Source: Planctomycetota bacterium
Lineage (GTDB): Bacteria; Planctomycetota; UBA1135; UBA2386
DNA: 64,000 nucleotides
Direction: 5' to 3'
NCBI GenBank assembly: GCA_016716265.1
Contig: JADJWQ010000001.1
Location: 496,001 to 560,000 of the forward strand
Shown here: positions 54,247 to 62,766 of the stretch, piece after piece
Layout: every line of letters starts with the position of its first letter
Position numbering within the stretch: position 1 is the stretch's first letter
The notes under the pieces: model-generated
Seen by the model: the letters and a program-made list of their open reading frames with translations, nothing else
Told to the model about the DNA's origin: nothing
Database searches by the model: none
Translations under genes and position numbers: made by a program

Positions 54247-55511
54247 GCGCCCGCCTCCGCGCGCGCGGCCCGCTCGACGATGCGCTTCGCCTCCGCGCTG
54301 GCCTCCGGGCCGTTCTCCAGCGCGACGATCGGGTAGCGCAGTGCGTAGCGCCAGACACCGATCACCGGCAGGGTCGGCTGATCGAGATCGACGACGCGGA
54401 ACCAGTACGTCGTCGGCCCGAAGCTACCCATCATCGTGTGTGGCGGAACCCAGCGGCGCCCGCTCGTCAGCACCCCCGCCGCCAGGAAGAACTTCGGGTC
54501 GAGCGCGAACTCGACGAGCAGCCGCTGCCGCGGAACCTCGATCTCGATGACCGGCCAGCCATGCCCATCGCCGAGGTCGTTGCAGCCCTTCTGCGGGAAC
54601 ACCTGACGCCGCCGCTGACCCCAGCTCGACTCGAGCGCTTTGCGGCAGGCGTCGTAGACGAGCGCCCCGAGTCGCCCATACCACTTGCGGAAGTACAGCC
54701 GCCGGCTGGTCCAATAGCGGCGCATCTTCTCCGCGTGGTTGGTCTGGCCGGAGCGGTCGTAGAAGTGGATCAGCTCGGACCCGTGGACCTGCACGATCCG
54801 TCGTCCTGCGCGACGGATGCGTACGGACAGGTCGGTGTCCTCGTAGTAGAGCGGGAAGCGCTCGTCGAAGAACCCGATCTCGTCGATCAGCGAGCGGTTC
54901 ATCAGGAAGCACGCGCCGGACAGCATCGACAGCTCGACGTCCCGGTCCGCGGTCCAGATGCGCACCGCCTCGACGGTTCGCTTGTGCGAGTAGCGGCGAC
55001 ACCACCACGGGAACAGGTCACCGAGCGTGTTGCCGATCAGATCGCGCAGCGTCGGCAGGATGTTCGGCGGCAGCCGTCCGGTCATCGCGCGATCGAAGAA
55101 GCCCGCGGGCATCGCGGCACCGATGCTCGCATCGCGCTCCATGGCGCGCAGCAGGCGGTCGGTCGTACCGGCGCGGTACTCGACGTCGGGGTTGCTGACC
55201 AGCAGCCACTGCCCCCGCGCGTGCCGCAGCGCGAGGTTCATGCCCTTGCTGTAGCCCGCGTTGTCGTCGTGCTGCACGAACCGCCCACCGCTCGCCTCGC
55301 ACAGCTGGCGCAGCTCGGCCTCGGCGGCCGGATCGCGCAGCGGCGACGCGTTGTCGACGACGATCGCCTCCCACCCCATCGGCGAGCCGTCGGCGCGCGT
55401 CGGCGCGTATTCCGCGAACGTCCGCAGCGCGGCGACGCACAGCTGCCACGTGTTGTAGTTGACGAGCAGCAGCGACAGCTCGACCGGCGCGTCGCCCGAC
55501 GTCCCGCTCAC
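54243..55511 (-). CDS. Family-2 glycosyltransferase with C-terminal extension
   Basis: GTG 55511 gives 422 residues. The GT2 half (1-270) carries LSLLLVNYNTWQLCVAALRT, VVDNASPLRDPAAEAEL, NAGYSKGMNLALRHARGQWL and PLYYEDTDLSVRIRRAGR. The last 150 residues form a separate domain (WPVIEIEVPRQRLLVEFALD; TTYWFRVVDLDQPTLPVI) that I cannot name. Overlaps of 4 nt on both sides couple it to the ABC ATPase and to the next transferase. A much longer frame reaching 57581 is an artefact of high GC content. Confidence 0.8.
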   Translation of the reverse strand: MSGTSGDAPVELSLLLVNYNTWQLCVAALRTFAEYAPTRADGSPMGWEAIVVDNASPLRDPAAEAELRQLCEASGGRFVQHDDNAGYSKGMNLALRHARGQWLLVSNPDVEYRAGTTDRLLRAMERDASIGAAMPAGFFDRAMTGRLPPNILPTLRDLIGNTLGDLFPWWCRRYSHKRTVEAVRIWTADRDVELSMLSGACFLMNRSLIDEIGFFDERFPLYYEDTDLSVRIRRAGRRIVQVHGSELIHFYDRSGQTNHAEKMRRYWTSRRLYFRKWYGRLGALVYDACRKALESSWGQRRRQVFPQKGCNDLGDGHGWPVIEIEVPRQRLLVEFALDPKFFLAAGVLTSGRRWVPPHTMMGSFGPTTYWFRVVDLDQPTLPVIGVWRYALRYPIVALENGPEASAEAKRIVERAARAEAGA

Positions 55512-56845
55512 CGGCGCGCTCCCCCGCCCGGCGGCGGCGTGCGCACCTCGACGTCCCATTCGCGATCGGTCAGGAACAGCCCGAGCTCCTTCGTGCGGTT
55601 CTTGACGATCAGGTTCTGTCGACACGTCGTCTCGTGGAAGCGGTGCACGCCACGCGCGTCGAGCAGCCACACCGGCACGACGAACTCTCCGGACAACAGC
55701 CGGAGCTGCGGGATCCGCAGCGTCACGACGCCCTCCTGGAACTCGAGCGGCACGGCGTCCATCTCGGTGGTCGGCGCATAGCAGAGCGTGCCGTCGGCCC
55801 GCGTGAACCCGATCGCCAGCGCGAGCGGCTCGTAGTCGCGCCCATTGACGATCTCGACGCGCACACCCATCTCCTCGCCCGGTGCGAACGTGTCCCGCGG
55901 GTCGCCGGTGCGCGGGTCGACCAGCTCCGCGCGGACGACCCGCGCCAGGTCCTCCGGCCGGCGCTCCTTGCGCGGCTCGGACACCTCGACGATCTGCAGC
56001 GACTGGGCGGCCTCCGCCTGCTCCTCGATGATCTGGTTCTCGTAGGTCGCGTATTCGTTGGTGACGGCGACCGCGTCGTCGAACATCTCGACCTTGCCGT
56101 GGCGCAGCCACAACGCCTTGTCGCAGATCTGCCGCACGTCGTAGAGCGAGTGCGAACAGAAGAACATCGTCTTGCCGCGCTCGCGGAACGACAGGATCTT
56201 GTCCACACACTTCTTGCGGAAGTGCATGTCGCCGACCGCGAGGATCTCGTCGATGATCAGCACGTCCGGGTCGGTCGCGACCGCCACGCTGAACCCGAGT
56301 CGCGCACGCATGCCCGACGAGTAGGTCGCCAACGGGTGATCGATGAAGTCGTGCAGCTCGGAGAAGTCGAGGATCTCCTTGTACTTCTGCCGCGTCTCCT
56401 CGCGCGAGCGGCCGAGCAAGGCGGCGTTCATGAAGATGTTGGCGCGCCCGGACGCGGCGGCCTGGAAGCCGGCGCCGAGCTCGAGCAGGGCCGCGACCTT
56501 GCCGCGCAGCGAGTAGGAGCCCTTGGTCGGCCGGGTCGTGCCGGTGAGCACCTTGAGCAGCGTGGACTTGCCGGCGCCATTGCTGCCCACCAGCCCGATG
56601 CACTGACCGTGCATCGCCTCGAAGCTGACGTCCTGCAGCGCGTGGACCGACCGGTGCAGCGTCCGCTTCTCCCAGGGCATCCGCTCCTTGAGCCGGTCCC
56701 AGGGCCGTCGGTACAGCCGGTACGACTTGTAGACGTGCTGCACCCGGATCGCCGGCTCGGTGGAAGCCGTCTCCGCGGGCGCGGGCGCGGCGGCGGGCGC
56801 AGCGGCCGGTCGCGGTGCAGCCTGCTCGTTCGTATTCGTCGTCAT
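55508..56845 (-). CDS. wzt: O-antigen/polysaccharide ABC transporter ATPase (Wzt-like)
   Basis: The 445-residue protein has a nucleotide-binding domain with Walker A CIGLVGSNGAGKSTLLKVL, the signature YSSGMRARLGFSVAVATD and Walker B VLIIDEILAVGD. A long C-terminal extension (about 300-445: ARVVRAELVDPRTGDPRDTF, then LRLLSGEFVVPVWLLDARGV) is of the Wzt C-terminal carbohydrate-binding type, which recognises modified chain ends. An N-terminal Ala/Pro-rich tail precedes the domain. With the permease gene 21 bp upstream it exports a lipid-linked polysaccharide. Confidence 0.92.
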   Translation of the reverse strand: MTTNTNEQAAPRPAAAPAAAPAPAETASTEPAIRVQHVYKSYRLYRRPWDRLKERMPWEKRTLHRSVHALQDVSFEAMHGQCIGLVGSNGAGKSTLLKVLTGTTRPTKGSYSLRGKVAALLELGAGFQAAASGRANIFMNAALLGRSREETRQKYKEILDFSELHDFIDHPLATYSSGMRARLGFSVAVATDPDVLIIDEILAVGDMHFRKKCVDKILSFRERGKTMFFCSHSLYDVRQICDKALWLRHGKVEMFDDAVAVTNEYATYENQIIEEQAEAAQSLQIVEVSEPRKERRPEDLARVVRAELVDPRTGDPRDTFAPGEEMGVRVEIVNGRDYEPLALAIGFTRADGTLCYAPTTEMDAVPLEFQEGVVTLRIPQLRLLSGEFVVPVWLLDARGVHRFHETTCRQNLIVKNRTKELGLFLTDREWDVEVRTPPPGGGARR

Positions 56846-56866
56846 GGGTGCACTCCGCTCGGGTCG

Positions 56867-57763
56867 TCAGACGAGGTCGGCGTGCTTGTCGCGGTGCACC
56901 ATGTAGCTGCCGTACCCGACGATCAGGAAGACGAGGGCCCAGAGCGACGCGATCGCCAGGTTGTGCCAGACCGAGCCGGTGATGCCCATGCCGGGCACCA
57001 CCAGACCGAGCACCTGGCGCTCCGCGATCAGCAGGTGGTATGCCGGATTGAACGAGAGCACGTCGAGCATCCACTGCTTCTGGCCGGCGATCTGCTGCGG
57101 CCACCAGAAGTTGGGCGACAGGAAGAACCACGGCGTCGCGATGATCGTGTACAGGTTGCGGACGTCGCGGACGAACACGTTGAGGTTCGCGAGCAGGAGC
57201 CCGAGCCCCGACGCGAACGCGGTCATCGCCACGACGAACCACGGCAGCGCGAGCAGATCCCAGCCGATCGACGCGCGCCCGGTCGGCACGGCGATCAGCA
57301 TCACCAGCACGATGCCGACGAGCGCGACGGCGACCTCGACGAACACCGGCACGACCGGCAGGATCTCGCTCGGGAACGACACCTTGCGGATCAGGTCCGC
57401 GTTTCCCGTCGCCGCCGTCAGCGCCTGCGTCGTGCCGTTGACGATCGCGTGGAAGCAGACGATGCCGGAGAACAGGTAGAGCGCGAACCGTAGCGTGTCG
57501 CCGCTCCCCGAGCGGTCGAGGAACAGCGAGAAGACCGCGAAGTAGACCAGGAACAGGAACAGCGGGTGGATCAGCACCCACGTGCTGCCGAGGAAGCTGC
57601 CCCGGAAGCGGTTGACCAGCGTGCTGCCGAAGAAATGGGCAGTGAGCGTCGGATTCCCGAACACGACGCGCACCAGGTTCGGGAAGCGGATCGCGTGGTA
57701 CAGGAAGCCGCGCGGCGAGGACTCCGCCGAGTAGGTCTGGTAGACGTCCAAGGTGTCGCTCAC
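56867..57763 (-). CDS. wzm: O-antigen/polysaccharide ABC transporter permease (Wzm-like)
   Basis: The 298-residue product is an ABC-2 type permease with about six membrane segments (for example VLIHPLFLFLVYFAVFSLFL; FVVAMTAFASGLGLLLANLN; LAIASLWALVFLIVGYGSYM) and the family feature LLFLSPNFWW-like loop seen here as WFFLSPNFWWPQQIAGQ. It forms the membrane channel for Wzt. It is the first gene of the operon; the promoter should lie between 57763 and 57846, although nothing there is recognisable. Confidence 0.9.
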   Translation of the reverse strand: MSDTLDVYQTYSAESSPRGFLYHAIRFPNLVRVVFGNPTLTAHFFGSTLVNRFRGSFLGSTWVLIHPLFLFLVYFAVFSLFLDRSGSGDTLRFALYLFSGIVCFHAIVNGTTQALTAATGNADLIRKVSFPSEILPVVPVFVEVAVALVGIVLVMLIAVPTGRASIGWDLLALPWFVVAMTAFASGLGLLLANLNVFVRDVRNLYTIIATPWFFLSPNFWWPQQIAGQKQWMLDVLSFNPAYHLLIAERQVLGLVVPGMGITGSVWHNLAIASLWALVFLIVGYGSYMVHRDKHADLV

Positions 57764-57845
57764 GGTGGTGAGATCGGAATCGTCACGGCCCGATGGTGAG
57801 AGTCCAGCATCGAAATCGACCCCCGGCCCGGCACCCGGCCCGACC

Positions 57846-58316
57846 TCACCGCCGTTCGTAGCTCGGCTGGATCCCGAGCTCCTGCCCGAGCCGCAGCCGC
57901 AGCATGCCGAACAGCCGGTCCTCGAGACCGGCGTCCTGACCGGCGGCGTCCCAGTCGGCCTCGGCCGGGTTCAGCCCCTTGCCGATCGTCTGGATGTCCT
58001 GCTTCTCGACACGGAACTCCAGCCGCCAGCCAGCGCCGTCGTCGGGCAGCTTCGTGAACTTGCCGTGCAGCCGCGTGCGCACCGCCTGGCCGAACGCCGC
58101 CTCGCGGGTCCGCCACTTCGACACGAACACGCGGGTGCCGCGGTCCGTGCGGGCCGGGTCCTCGTCGTAGCCCTGCCGCCACGCGACGTCGGTGAACTGC
58201 TCCCAGAGGTCGCCGAACGGCAGCGGCGAGTCGACCGTGCGCCAGCTCGCGGGGGCCGTGCAGCCGGCGAGGAGCAGCGCGAGGAGGGCCGCCGGACGGA
58301 CGGCGCGGCAGGTCAC
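57846..58316 (-). CDS. Lipoprotein of unknown function
   Basis: The GTG at 58316 gives 156 residues with a lipobox LALLLAGCTAPASW. The mature part is a small alpha/beta domain (GDLWEQFTDVAWRQGYDEDP; VFVSKWRTREAAFGQAVRTR; VEKQDIQTIGKGLNP), possibly envelope-associated. Longer frames to 58340 or 59027 are possible on paper, but the lipoprotein signal fixes the start. It is divergent from the HAD phosphatase gene; no regulatory site is visible in the 48 bp between them. Confidence 0.6.
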   Translation of the reverse strand: MTCRAVRPAALLALLLAGCTAPASWRTVDSPLPFGDLWEQFTDVAWRQGYDEDPARTDRGTRVFVSKWRTREAAFGQAVRTRLHGKFTKLPDDGAGWRLEFRVEKQDIQTIGKGLNPAEADWDAAGQDAGLEDRLFGMLRLRLGQELGIQPSYERR

Positions 58317-58364
58317 GGAACTGTGGTTTCGGGTCGGCACGGAACCGGGGACTATAGCGATCCC

Positions 58365-59033
58365 ATGCTGCGATCCGCGATCCTGCTCGACCTCGACGGC
58401 ACGCTGGTCGACTCGCTCGCCGACATCGCGGCGAGCGCGAACCACGTGCGCGCCGCGTTCGACCTGCCGCCGCTGCCGGCCGCCGCCGTGCGCCGGATGA
58501 TCGGCGACGGTGCGCGGAAACTCCTGGAGAGGAGCCTGGCGGACGCGGCCGCACCACCCTCGATCGAGACCGCGCTCGGCGTCTACGAGGCCCACCACGC
58601 CGAGCAGTGCACGGCCGCGGTCCGGACCTACCCCGGCGTCGCCGAGCAGCTCGAGCGGTGGCGCGGTGAGAACCGAGCGCTCGCGGTAGTCACCAACAAG
58701 CCCGAGCGCTTCGCACGCCGCATCGTCGAGCACCTGCACCTCGACCGCTTCGTCGGCGTGATCGTCGGCGGCGACACGACTCCCGAACGGAAGCCCTCGC
58801 CGGTGCCGCTGCGAGCGGCACTCGCGATGCTCGGGCGGCCTGCCGGCGTGCTGTGGGCGGTCGGCGACGGACTCCAGGACCTGCGCGCCGGCCGGGCGGC
58901 GGGCCTGCGCACGGTAGCGGCGCTGTACGGCTTCGGCGACCCGGACGCATTGCGCGCCGAGGGCGCGGACGTCTACTGGGACCGCTTCGGCGCCACGGAG
59001 CTCGCGAGCGACCCATCGCACCCGCATCCGTAG
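58365..59033 (+). CDS. HAD-family phosphatase (Gph-like)
   Basis: The 222-residue protein contains the HAD motifs: ILLDLDGTLVDSLADIAAS (catalytic Asp pair), a Thr/Ser motif VTNKPE, the Lys motif ERKPSPVPLRAALAML and the acidic motif WAVGDGLQDLRAGRAAG. It is closest in layout to phosphoglycolate phosphatase-type enzymes acting on small phosphorylated metabolites; specificity cannot be fixed. Complete. It is followed 10 bp later by the methyltransferase gene, suggesting an operon. Confidence 0.85.
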   Translation: MLRSAILLDLDGTLVDSLADIAASANHVRAAFDLPPLPAAAVRRMIGDGARKLLERSLADAAAPPSIETALGVYEAHHAEQCTAAVRTYPGVAEQLERWRGENRALAVVTNKPERFARRIVEHLHLDRFVGVIVGGDTTPERKPSPVPLRAALAMLGRPAGVLWAVGDGLQDLRAGRAAGLRTVAALYGFGDPDALRAEGADVYWDRFGATELASDPSHPHP

Positions 59034-59043
59034 ACTGGCGCCG

Positions 59044-59643
59044 ATGCCCGCGACGCGCTTCGACCGCGCCTACTACGACCGCTTCTACCGCGACCCGCGC
59101 ACGCGCGTGGCGAGCCGCGAGGAGACCGCCCGGCTCGCGCGCTTCGTCTGCGCCTACGTCGGTTTCCTCGAGCTGCCGCTGCGCCACGTGCTCGACCTCG
59201 GCTGCGGGCTCGGCGCGTGGCGCGATGCGCTCGCCGTCTGTGCGCCGAAGGCGCGCTACACCGGCGTCGAATACAGCGAGTACCTGTGCGACGAGCTCGG
59301 CTGGGAGCACGGCTCGGTCGTCGACTACCACAGCGACCGCGCGTTCGACCTCGTCGTCTGCCAGGGCGTGCTGCAGTACCTCGGCGACCGCGACGCCGGC
59401 CGGGCGCTCCACAACCTCGCCGGGCTGTGCCAGGGCGCCCTGTTCCTCGAGGTGCTGACGCGCGCCGACTGGGAGCGCAACTGCGACCGCCGGCGCACCG
59501 ACGGCGACGTCCACCTGCGCACCGGCCGCTGGTACCGGACCCGGCTGCGCCCGCACTTCGTCAACATCGGCGGCGGCGTGTTCGTCCACCGCGGCGCCGG
59601 GCTCCGCCACTTCGAGCTCGAGACGCTCGACGGCGGCGGGTGA
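59044..59643 (+). CDS. SAM-dependent methyltransferase
   Basis: The 199-residue product begins MPATRFDRAYYDRFYRDPRT and has the class I methyltransferase core: RHVLDLGCGLGAWRDALAV (motif I), then an acidic turn and LVVCQGVLQYL. The YYDRFYRDPRT opening resembles methyltransferases acting on small metabolites or tRNA wobble bases, but the substrate is unclear. It follows the HAD gene by 10 bp and shares its orientation. Confidence 0.75.
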   Translation: MPATRFDRAYYDRFYRDPRTRVASREETARLARFVCAYVGFLELPLRHVLDLGCGLGAWRDALAVCAPKARYTGVEYSEYLCDELGWEHGSVVDYHSDRAFDLVVCQGVLQYLGDRDAGRALHNLAGLCQGALFLEVLTRADWERNCDRRRTDGDVHLRTGRWYRTRLRPHFVNIGGGVFVHRGAGLRHFELETLDGGG

Positions 59644-59738
59644 CCCGGGCGCGCCGATCCGGATTCGGGATCGCGCGGCGTGCACGCTTCAAGCCGCGCT
59701 GCGCGGCGGACGATCCACGCTGCTACCGGAGGTCCGCG

Positions 59739-59906
59739 ATGGGCGACAAGAAGCACGACAAGAAGAAGGGCGGCAAGGGCGGGTTCGGCGGCAAGCTGCT
59801 GGCCGTCGTCGCGCTGCTCGCGATCGGCATCGGTGCGCTCTACTACTTCCAGCCCGAGCTGGTCGAGCAGCAGCTGCACAGGCTTCGTGAGCTGACCGGC
59901 CTCTGA
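59739..59906 (+). CDS. Small Lys/Gly-rich single-helix membrane protein
   Basis: ATG 59739 follows a GGAGG eight bases upstream. The 55 residues consist of a basic Lys/Gly head (MGDKKHDKKKGGKGGFGG), one membrane helix (LLAVVALLAIGIGALYYF) and a short Glu/Gln tail. It is probably cytoplasmic-side-out in the membrane; function unknown. It lies 95 bp downstream of the methyltransferase gene. A longer frame from 59217 has no better start. Confidence 0.6.
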   Translation: MGDKKHDKKKGGKGGFGGKLLAVVALLAIGIGALYYFQPELVEQQLHRLRELTGL

Positions 59907-60066
59907 GCTGACCGGTCGCTGGGCTGACCGGTCTCCGAGCTGACCCGCCTGCGGTCCGGGTCGGTGCACGCGATCGCTCGCGGGGCGGCGCGCCGGTCGT
60001 CCGGCGCGGCAGCGTGTCGGGGTCGGAGGTTGCGGCGAGCCCGAACGAGCCTCTACAAAGCGGCGG

Positions 60067-60876
60067 ATGTCGATCGCCGCGGTCCTGCTCGCCTCGTTCG
60101 CGGTCGCCGCAGGCTGCCCGCAGCAGCCCGCGCCAGGGAGTCCGGCCGAGCCCGAGCACGTCACGCCTGACGGCTTCGCCCGGCACCGGGACCCGCTGTT
60201 CGCCATCGACCTGCCGGCCCACTGGCGCGCGGTGACGCCGGACGAGTCGCTCGACCTGCAGCGGCTGCTGCCCGCGGACGTGCCGCGCGTGCAGACCGGC
60301 CGCGTCGCGCTGTTCGGCGACGTCGACCGCTGGCTGGCGGGCGACTTCGACGGCCGCTACCTGCTGGCGCTCGTCGCCTCGGACTTCGAGGCACCCGAGG
60401 ACGACCGCCGCCTCGCGACGCTGCGCCGGCACTGGGAGGAGACGACGTTCGCCGGCGGCGCGCGGCGCGAGGTCCTCGCCGGGCGCGTCGCGACCGTCGG
60501 CCTCGAGGCCCACCCCTGCGTCGAGCTGGAGCTGTTGGGCCTGCCGGACGCCGTGGGTCGCCGCGACCGGGCGCTCGAGATCTACGCGTCGACCGCCGGC
60601 CACGAGCTGATCCTCGGCTTCCGTTGCTTCGCCGACGACTGGGACGCGGCTGCTGACACCCTGCGGCGGATGGCGGCGAGCCTCGCGTTCGCGCGCCCGG
60701 CGGCCCCGCCCGAGCGACTCGGCGACCGCCTCACCCGCGCGCTGACGGTCGGCGCGATCGTCGGCCTGGCGCTGCTCGGGCTGCGCCACCTCGCCCGGGC
60801 GCGGCGCCCAGGCGGACCCGCCGCCGGCCCCGGCGGCCGCGGCGCCGCGCCCGGCATCGACTCGCGCGAGTCTTGA
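60067..60876 (+). CDS. Lipoprotein with one C-terminal membrane segment
   Basis: The 269-residue protein starts MSIAAVLLASFAVAAGCPQQ, with a lipobox ending in Cys17. It contains a soluble domain with LFAIDLPAHWRAVTPDESLD, YLLALVASDFEAPEDDRRLA and LEIYASTAGHELILGFRCFA. Near the C-terminus a hydrophobic segment (ALTVGAIVGLALLGLRHLA) and a Gly/Ala-rich tail suggest a second membrane contact. The domain resembles small exported proteins that scavenge hydrophobic ligands, but no family is certain. It is followed by 302 bp without a gene. Confidence 0.5.
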   Translation: MSIAAVLLASFAVAAGCPQQPAPGSPAEPEHVTPDGFARHRDPLFAIDLPAHWRAVTPDESLDLQRLLPADVPRVQTGRVALFGDVDRWLAGDFDGRYLLALVASDFEAPEDDRRLATLRRHWEETTFAGGARREVLAGRVATVGLEAHPCVELELLGLPDAVGRRDRALEIYASTAGHELILGFRCFADDWDAAADTLRRMAASLAFARPAAPPERLGDRLTRALTVGAIVGLALLGLRHLARARRPGGPAAGPGGRGAAPGIDSRES

Positions 60877-61178
60877 CTCGGGTGCGGAGCGGTTCGCGGT
60901 TATCCTGGGCGGGGACTCGACCCCCACTCCCGTGGTGCTCCTCCGCTGCGGGTGGGCGACCAGACCGCTGCGGCGGCCGCGATCGACGGCCCCCGGCACG
61001 ATGCGGCCGGTCGCGACAAGACGACTGCGGCTACCGGCCGTCCCCGCGCTCGAACGGTGCACCGGCGAGGCGGTGCAGGCGAACCCGCGACGAACACTCC
61101 AGAGCGCGTCCCACTCCCTGCGACACGGCCCTGGCGATCGGCACACCCTCTTCGTTTCCCCGTCCACCAGCTACCGAA
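60877..61178. other. Intergenic stretch, nothing recognised
   Basis: About 300 bases between the lipoprotein gene and the DUF2779 protein. Open frames here lack protein-like composition, and no RNA or clear promoter is readable. Confidence 0.4.
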
Positions 61179-62750
61179 TTGAGCGGGAACCACGCCGACG
61201 AGAGCGACGCACCGCGCATCGACAAGCGCCTGTTCGAGGCCGGTCTGCAGTGCGCGAAGCGTCTCTATCTGACCTACCACCATCGCGCCGACGAGCCAGA
61301 GCTGAGCGAGCACCGGCGCGAGCTCGTCGAGATCGGTGGCCGGCTCGTGCAGCTCGCGAGCGAGGCTTTTCCGAAGAGCCTCGATCTGGCGGCCGACCCG
61401 ATCCACCTGGCCGCCGAACGGACGCGCGAGTTCCTCGCGCGCGGCACGCCGGGCGTCGTGTTCCATGCCGCGTTCGTCGCGGCGGGCGTCGAGGTCCGCG
61501 TCGACATCCTGCTGGTGCCGACGCCCGGGCAGCTCGACCTGTTCGAGATCAAGGCCGGCACGACGATCAAGCCGCGCCACCTGCTCGACGTCGCGCTGCA
61601 GATCCATGCGATCGAGAGCGCCGGCCACACGGTGCACGGCGCGACGGTGCTCCACCTCGACCCGCACTACAAGCACGACGGCAGCGCGAGCTACCCGCCG
61701 CAGAAGCTGTTCAAGAGCGTGGACGTCACCGCGCGTGCGCGGCGGCAGCTGCCGCGAGTGCAGGAGTGCCTCGAGAGCTTCGGTGCGATCCTCGGTGACG
61801 AGGGCACGCTCGAGCTGCCGACCGGAACCTGGTGCCGCAATCCACTGCCGTGCGACTTCCTGGCGCGCTGCGTCGCCGAGGGCCCCGAGCTGCCGCTCGT
61901 CGCGCTACCGCAGCTCACGCCTGCGCAGGAGGCGCGCTTCCACGAGCAGGCGATCGAGACGATCGACCAGCTCGACGCGGAGCAGAAGGGCCTGTCGACG
62001 CTGCAGCGGCGGGTCGTGCGGGCGGTCGAGCGCGACGACCTCGTCGTCGAGCCGTTCGTCCCCGACGAGCTCGACGATGTCGACTGGCCGCTCGCCTTCC
62101 TGCACGTCGGCTGGCACCTCGATGTGCTCCCGAGGCTGCCGGGCACGCGGCCCTGGCTCAAGCTGCCGTTCGCGTGGTCGGCCGTGTTCGTCGACGGCCC
62201 GGACGCGGCACCGCGCGTCGAGTCGATCGTCGCGACGACCCCCGACGACCCGCGCGAGCAGGTGTTGACGCCACTCGCCCAGCGATTGAAGGACGTCGGC
62301 ACGCTGATCGTGTTCGATCGCACGTTCGAGGAGCGCCTGCGTGCGCTGCTCGACGACGACGCGCCCGCGAAGCCCGCCGTGCGCGCATTGCTGCAGATGC
62401 CGTTGCTCGAGCTCGGCAATCTGGTCTGGCACGGCGTCTACCACCCGGGCTTCGCCGGCGAGTTCGACCTGTGGACGGTCCACGACCACGCGACCGCCGC
62501 GCGCGTGCACGCGATCGGCGGGCCGGTGCCCGGCTGGGCCGAGCGCGGCGAGATCGAGATCGCCGACGACGTCGAGGCACAGTCCGCCTACAAGCGCCTG
62601 CTCAACCGCCGGACCCGCGCGACCACGCGTGACAAGCTCGGCACGCAGCTCACCGCGTGGGCGAAGCGCTCGAGCGCCGCGCTCTACCGGCTGTTCTGCG
62701 CGCTGCGCCACCGCGAGGACGCGGGCGCCGCGGCGGACACCGACGCGTGA
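61179..62750 (+). CDS. Cas4-like PD-(D/E)XK nuclease of the DUF2779 type
   Basis: From TTG 61179 (an upstream frame to 60873 is possible) the 523 residues include an early cysteine in LFEAGLQCAKRLYLTYHHRA and the nuclease motifs VDILLV and LDLFEIKAGT (D...ExK). A C-terminal cysteine cluster of CxxxxxCxxxxxC spacing appears in TWCRNPLPCDFLARC. Four cysteines placed this way match the [4Fe-4S] ligands of Cas4- and AddB-like nucleases. DUF2779 proteins are poorly characterised. It is convergent with the NYN-domain gene, 16 bp apart. Confidence 0.75.
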   Translation: MSGNHADESDAPRIDKRLFEAGLQCAKRLYLTYHHRADEPELSEHRRELVEIGGRLVQLASEAFPKSLDLAADPIHLAAERTREFLARGTPGVVFHAAFVAAGVEVRVDILLVPTPGQLDLFEIKAGTTIKPRHLLDVALQIHAIESAGHTVHGATVLHLDPHYKHDGSASYPPQKLFKSVDVTARARRQLPRVQECLESFGAILGDEGTLELPTGTWCRNPLPCDFLARCVAEGPELPLVALPQLTPAQEARFHEQAIETIDQLDAEQKGLSTLQRRVVRAVERDDLVVEPFVPDELDDVDWPLAFLHVGWHLDVLPRLPGTRPWLKLPFAWSAVFVDGPDAAPRVESIVATTPDDPREQVLTPLAQRLKDVGTLIVFDRTFEERLRALLDDDAPAKPAVRALLQMPLLELGNLVWHGVYHPGFAGEFDLWTVHDHATAARVHAIGGPVPGWAERGEIEIADDVEAQSAYKRLLNRRTRATTRDKLGTQLTAWAKRSSAALYRLFCALRHREDAGAAADTDA

Positions 62751-62766
62751 GCGCCGCGCGTCCGCG

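Noticed and set aside
54243..57581. A 1112-residue frame across the glycosyltransferase, ABC ATPase and permease region
   Set aside because: It lies in a different frame from the clearly recognisable ABC genes over most of its length; only its 3' portion is the real glycosyltransferase.
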